Of a stretch of DNA of 64,000 nt, positions 63,229-64,000 are shown one piece after another; position 1 is the stretch's first letter, and every line of letters starts with the position of its first letter. The notes below the pieces were generated by a model. The model made no database searches. It was given only the letters and a program-made list of their open reading frames with translations, and had not been told where the DNA came from. Source of the stretch: Planctomycetota bacterium (GTDB lineage Bacteria; Planctomycetota; Phycisphaerae; Sedimentisphaerales; Anaerobacaceae). The translations under genes were made by a program, and so were the position numbers. Location: contig JADFMM010000005.1 in assembly GCA_022563885.1 (NCBI GenBank), positions 1-64,000 of the forward strand, in the 5' to 3' direction.

Positions 63229-64000
63229 TCACTTTATGATGCGCCGCTCCTTATCTTGTGCCGTCGGCATTGACGATCCGCTTTTTCTGAAGTTGTGGGT
63301 AAGCGGATCAATTCCTAGAACGTTTGCCATGGTCAGGCCCCACATTTTTTCCCGCACCTTATCCGGCACGTTATTGGCATCCAGAAATCTTTGAAACCGT
63401 TCGATGTTCGTTTCCAAGCCGGATGGGCCTTCATCTGTGCCGAACACGATATGTTCAAATGCGCTGGGACCGCCTTTCAATGTGTGTGATGTCGCTTCTC
63501 CTTCATCTGAAGCCCACCAAAGAATACTCTTGAATTCCGCCAGCCGGTCCAATTTGATGAACTTGTGCAAGGTTGATCCCGTCACGTCAAAATAGAGATT
63601 GGGATTCCATCTGGCTGCTTCCGCCGCTTCTTCGTACCAGGGATTGCCAAAATGCGCCCCTTGGATTGTCGCTCTTGGAAACATTCTGCAAATCGTATCA
63701 AGATACATCGGGCGCATTCTTGACGAGGACCCCCATGAAGGCTCATCCTTGATTCGTCGCGAACTGATCCCCGTATGGAAGAGCATGTGCATCCCGTATT
63801 CTTCGCAAAGGCGGTAAACCTGGAAATAGATGGGGTCATCGTAGTTGTGCCGGGGGCTGTGGAATTTCATGCCGACAAAACCCGCCTCATGAAACCGCTG
63901 CACTTCACGCACCGCGCTGGGATCGTCAAGGTCTGTTCTACCAAAACCGATAAAAACATCCGGATATTTCTTTACGGCCTCTTTCACAGTTTCGATATCT
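63229..64000 (-). CDS. Amidohydrolase (Amidohydro_2 type), 5' end beyond window
   Basis: Open to the window edge; at least 257 residues. Motifs of the PF04909 metal-dependent hydrolases: GFVGMKFHSPRHN, MHMLFHTGIS (metal His), IQGAHFGNPWYEE, YFDVTGSTLHKF and FEHIVFGTDEGPSG (metal Asp). The N-terminal HxH strand is expected beyond 64000. Probably cotranscribed with the Tat-exported protein. Confidence 0.85.
   Translation of the reverse strand, partial: DIETVKEAVKKYPDVFIGFGRTDLDDPSAVREVQRFHEAGFVGMKFHSPRHNYDDPIYFQVYRLCEEYGMHMLFHTGISSRRIKDEPSWGSSSRMRPMYLDTICRMFPRATIQGAHFGNPWYEEAAEAARWNPNLYFDVTGSTLHKFIKLDRLAEFKSILWWASDEGEATSHTLKGGPSAFEHIVFGTDEGPSGLETNIERFQRFLDANNVPDKVREKMWGLTMANVLGIDPLTHNFRKSGSSMPTAQDKERRIIK

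Overview
The window comes from a Gram-negative bacterium with an LPS outer membrane. It carries kdtA, lptF and lptG, lnt, lipoproteins with lipoboxes, a Tat substrate and several Sec-exported enzymes. The full MreBCD/PBP2 elongation set points to rod or elongated cells with peptidoglycan. Many formylglycine sulfatases, a DUF1080 domain, retropepsin-like proteins, a sigma factor coupled to a giant carboxypeptidase-regulatory protein, and heptamer-like intergenic repeats fit Planctomycetota (Phycisphaerae-like) or a related PVC or candidate-phylum lineage. This placement is inferred from gene style only; there is no rRNA in the window.

Region 1 (1-16 kb) is housekeeping: tRNA-Arg, a retropepsin-like secreted protein, kdtA, a candidate small RNA, tRNA-Asp, der, cstA, the c-di-AMP pair dacA-ybbR, then lptF-lptG-lnt and a HEAT-repeat lipoprotein. 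Region 2 (16-26.7 kb) is a cell-shape and division locus. A plus-strand mre block (coiled-coil protein, small membrane protein, mreB, mreC, mreD, mrdA) meets, tail to tail, a minus-strand shortened dcw block (mraZ, small protein, rsmH, LysM protein, ftsL-like, ftsI). The two PBP genes overlap by 28 bp at their ends. mraZ has a clear array of four 10-bp-spaced MraZ boxes. Region 3 (27-33.7 kb) is a six-gene ebo cluster, the family linked to export of isoprenoid- or cyclitol-related metabolites. Its eboD is frameshifted at a G run.

Region 4 (33.7-37 kb) is accessory DNA: a 3' tRNA-Gly fragment, an integrase tail, a broken terminase small subunit, a HicBA toxin-antitoxin module, and an intact Y1 transposase element with perfect 22-bp terminal inverted repeats. 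Region 5 (37-46 kb) holds a sigma factor overlapping a 1,237-residue membrane-anchored protein, a frameshifted YeiH-type transporter, a NUDIX hydrolase and an SRPBCC protein, with several repeat families between them. Region 6 (46-64 kb) looks like a polysaccharide-degradation district: transaldolase, a large secreted protein of unknown function, three sulfatases (one fused to DUF1080), a GH71/99-like enzyme, an esterase, a polysaccharide-lyase-like protein, a Tat-exported protein and an amidohydrolase running off the end. It is interrupted by a VapBC-like PIN/AbrB module.

Strong sigma70-type promoters (TTGACA-like, 16-18 bp spacers, TATAAT-like) are visible ahead of many genes and are listed. 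No rRNA or CRISPR array was seen.
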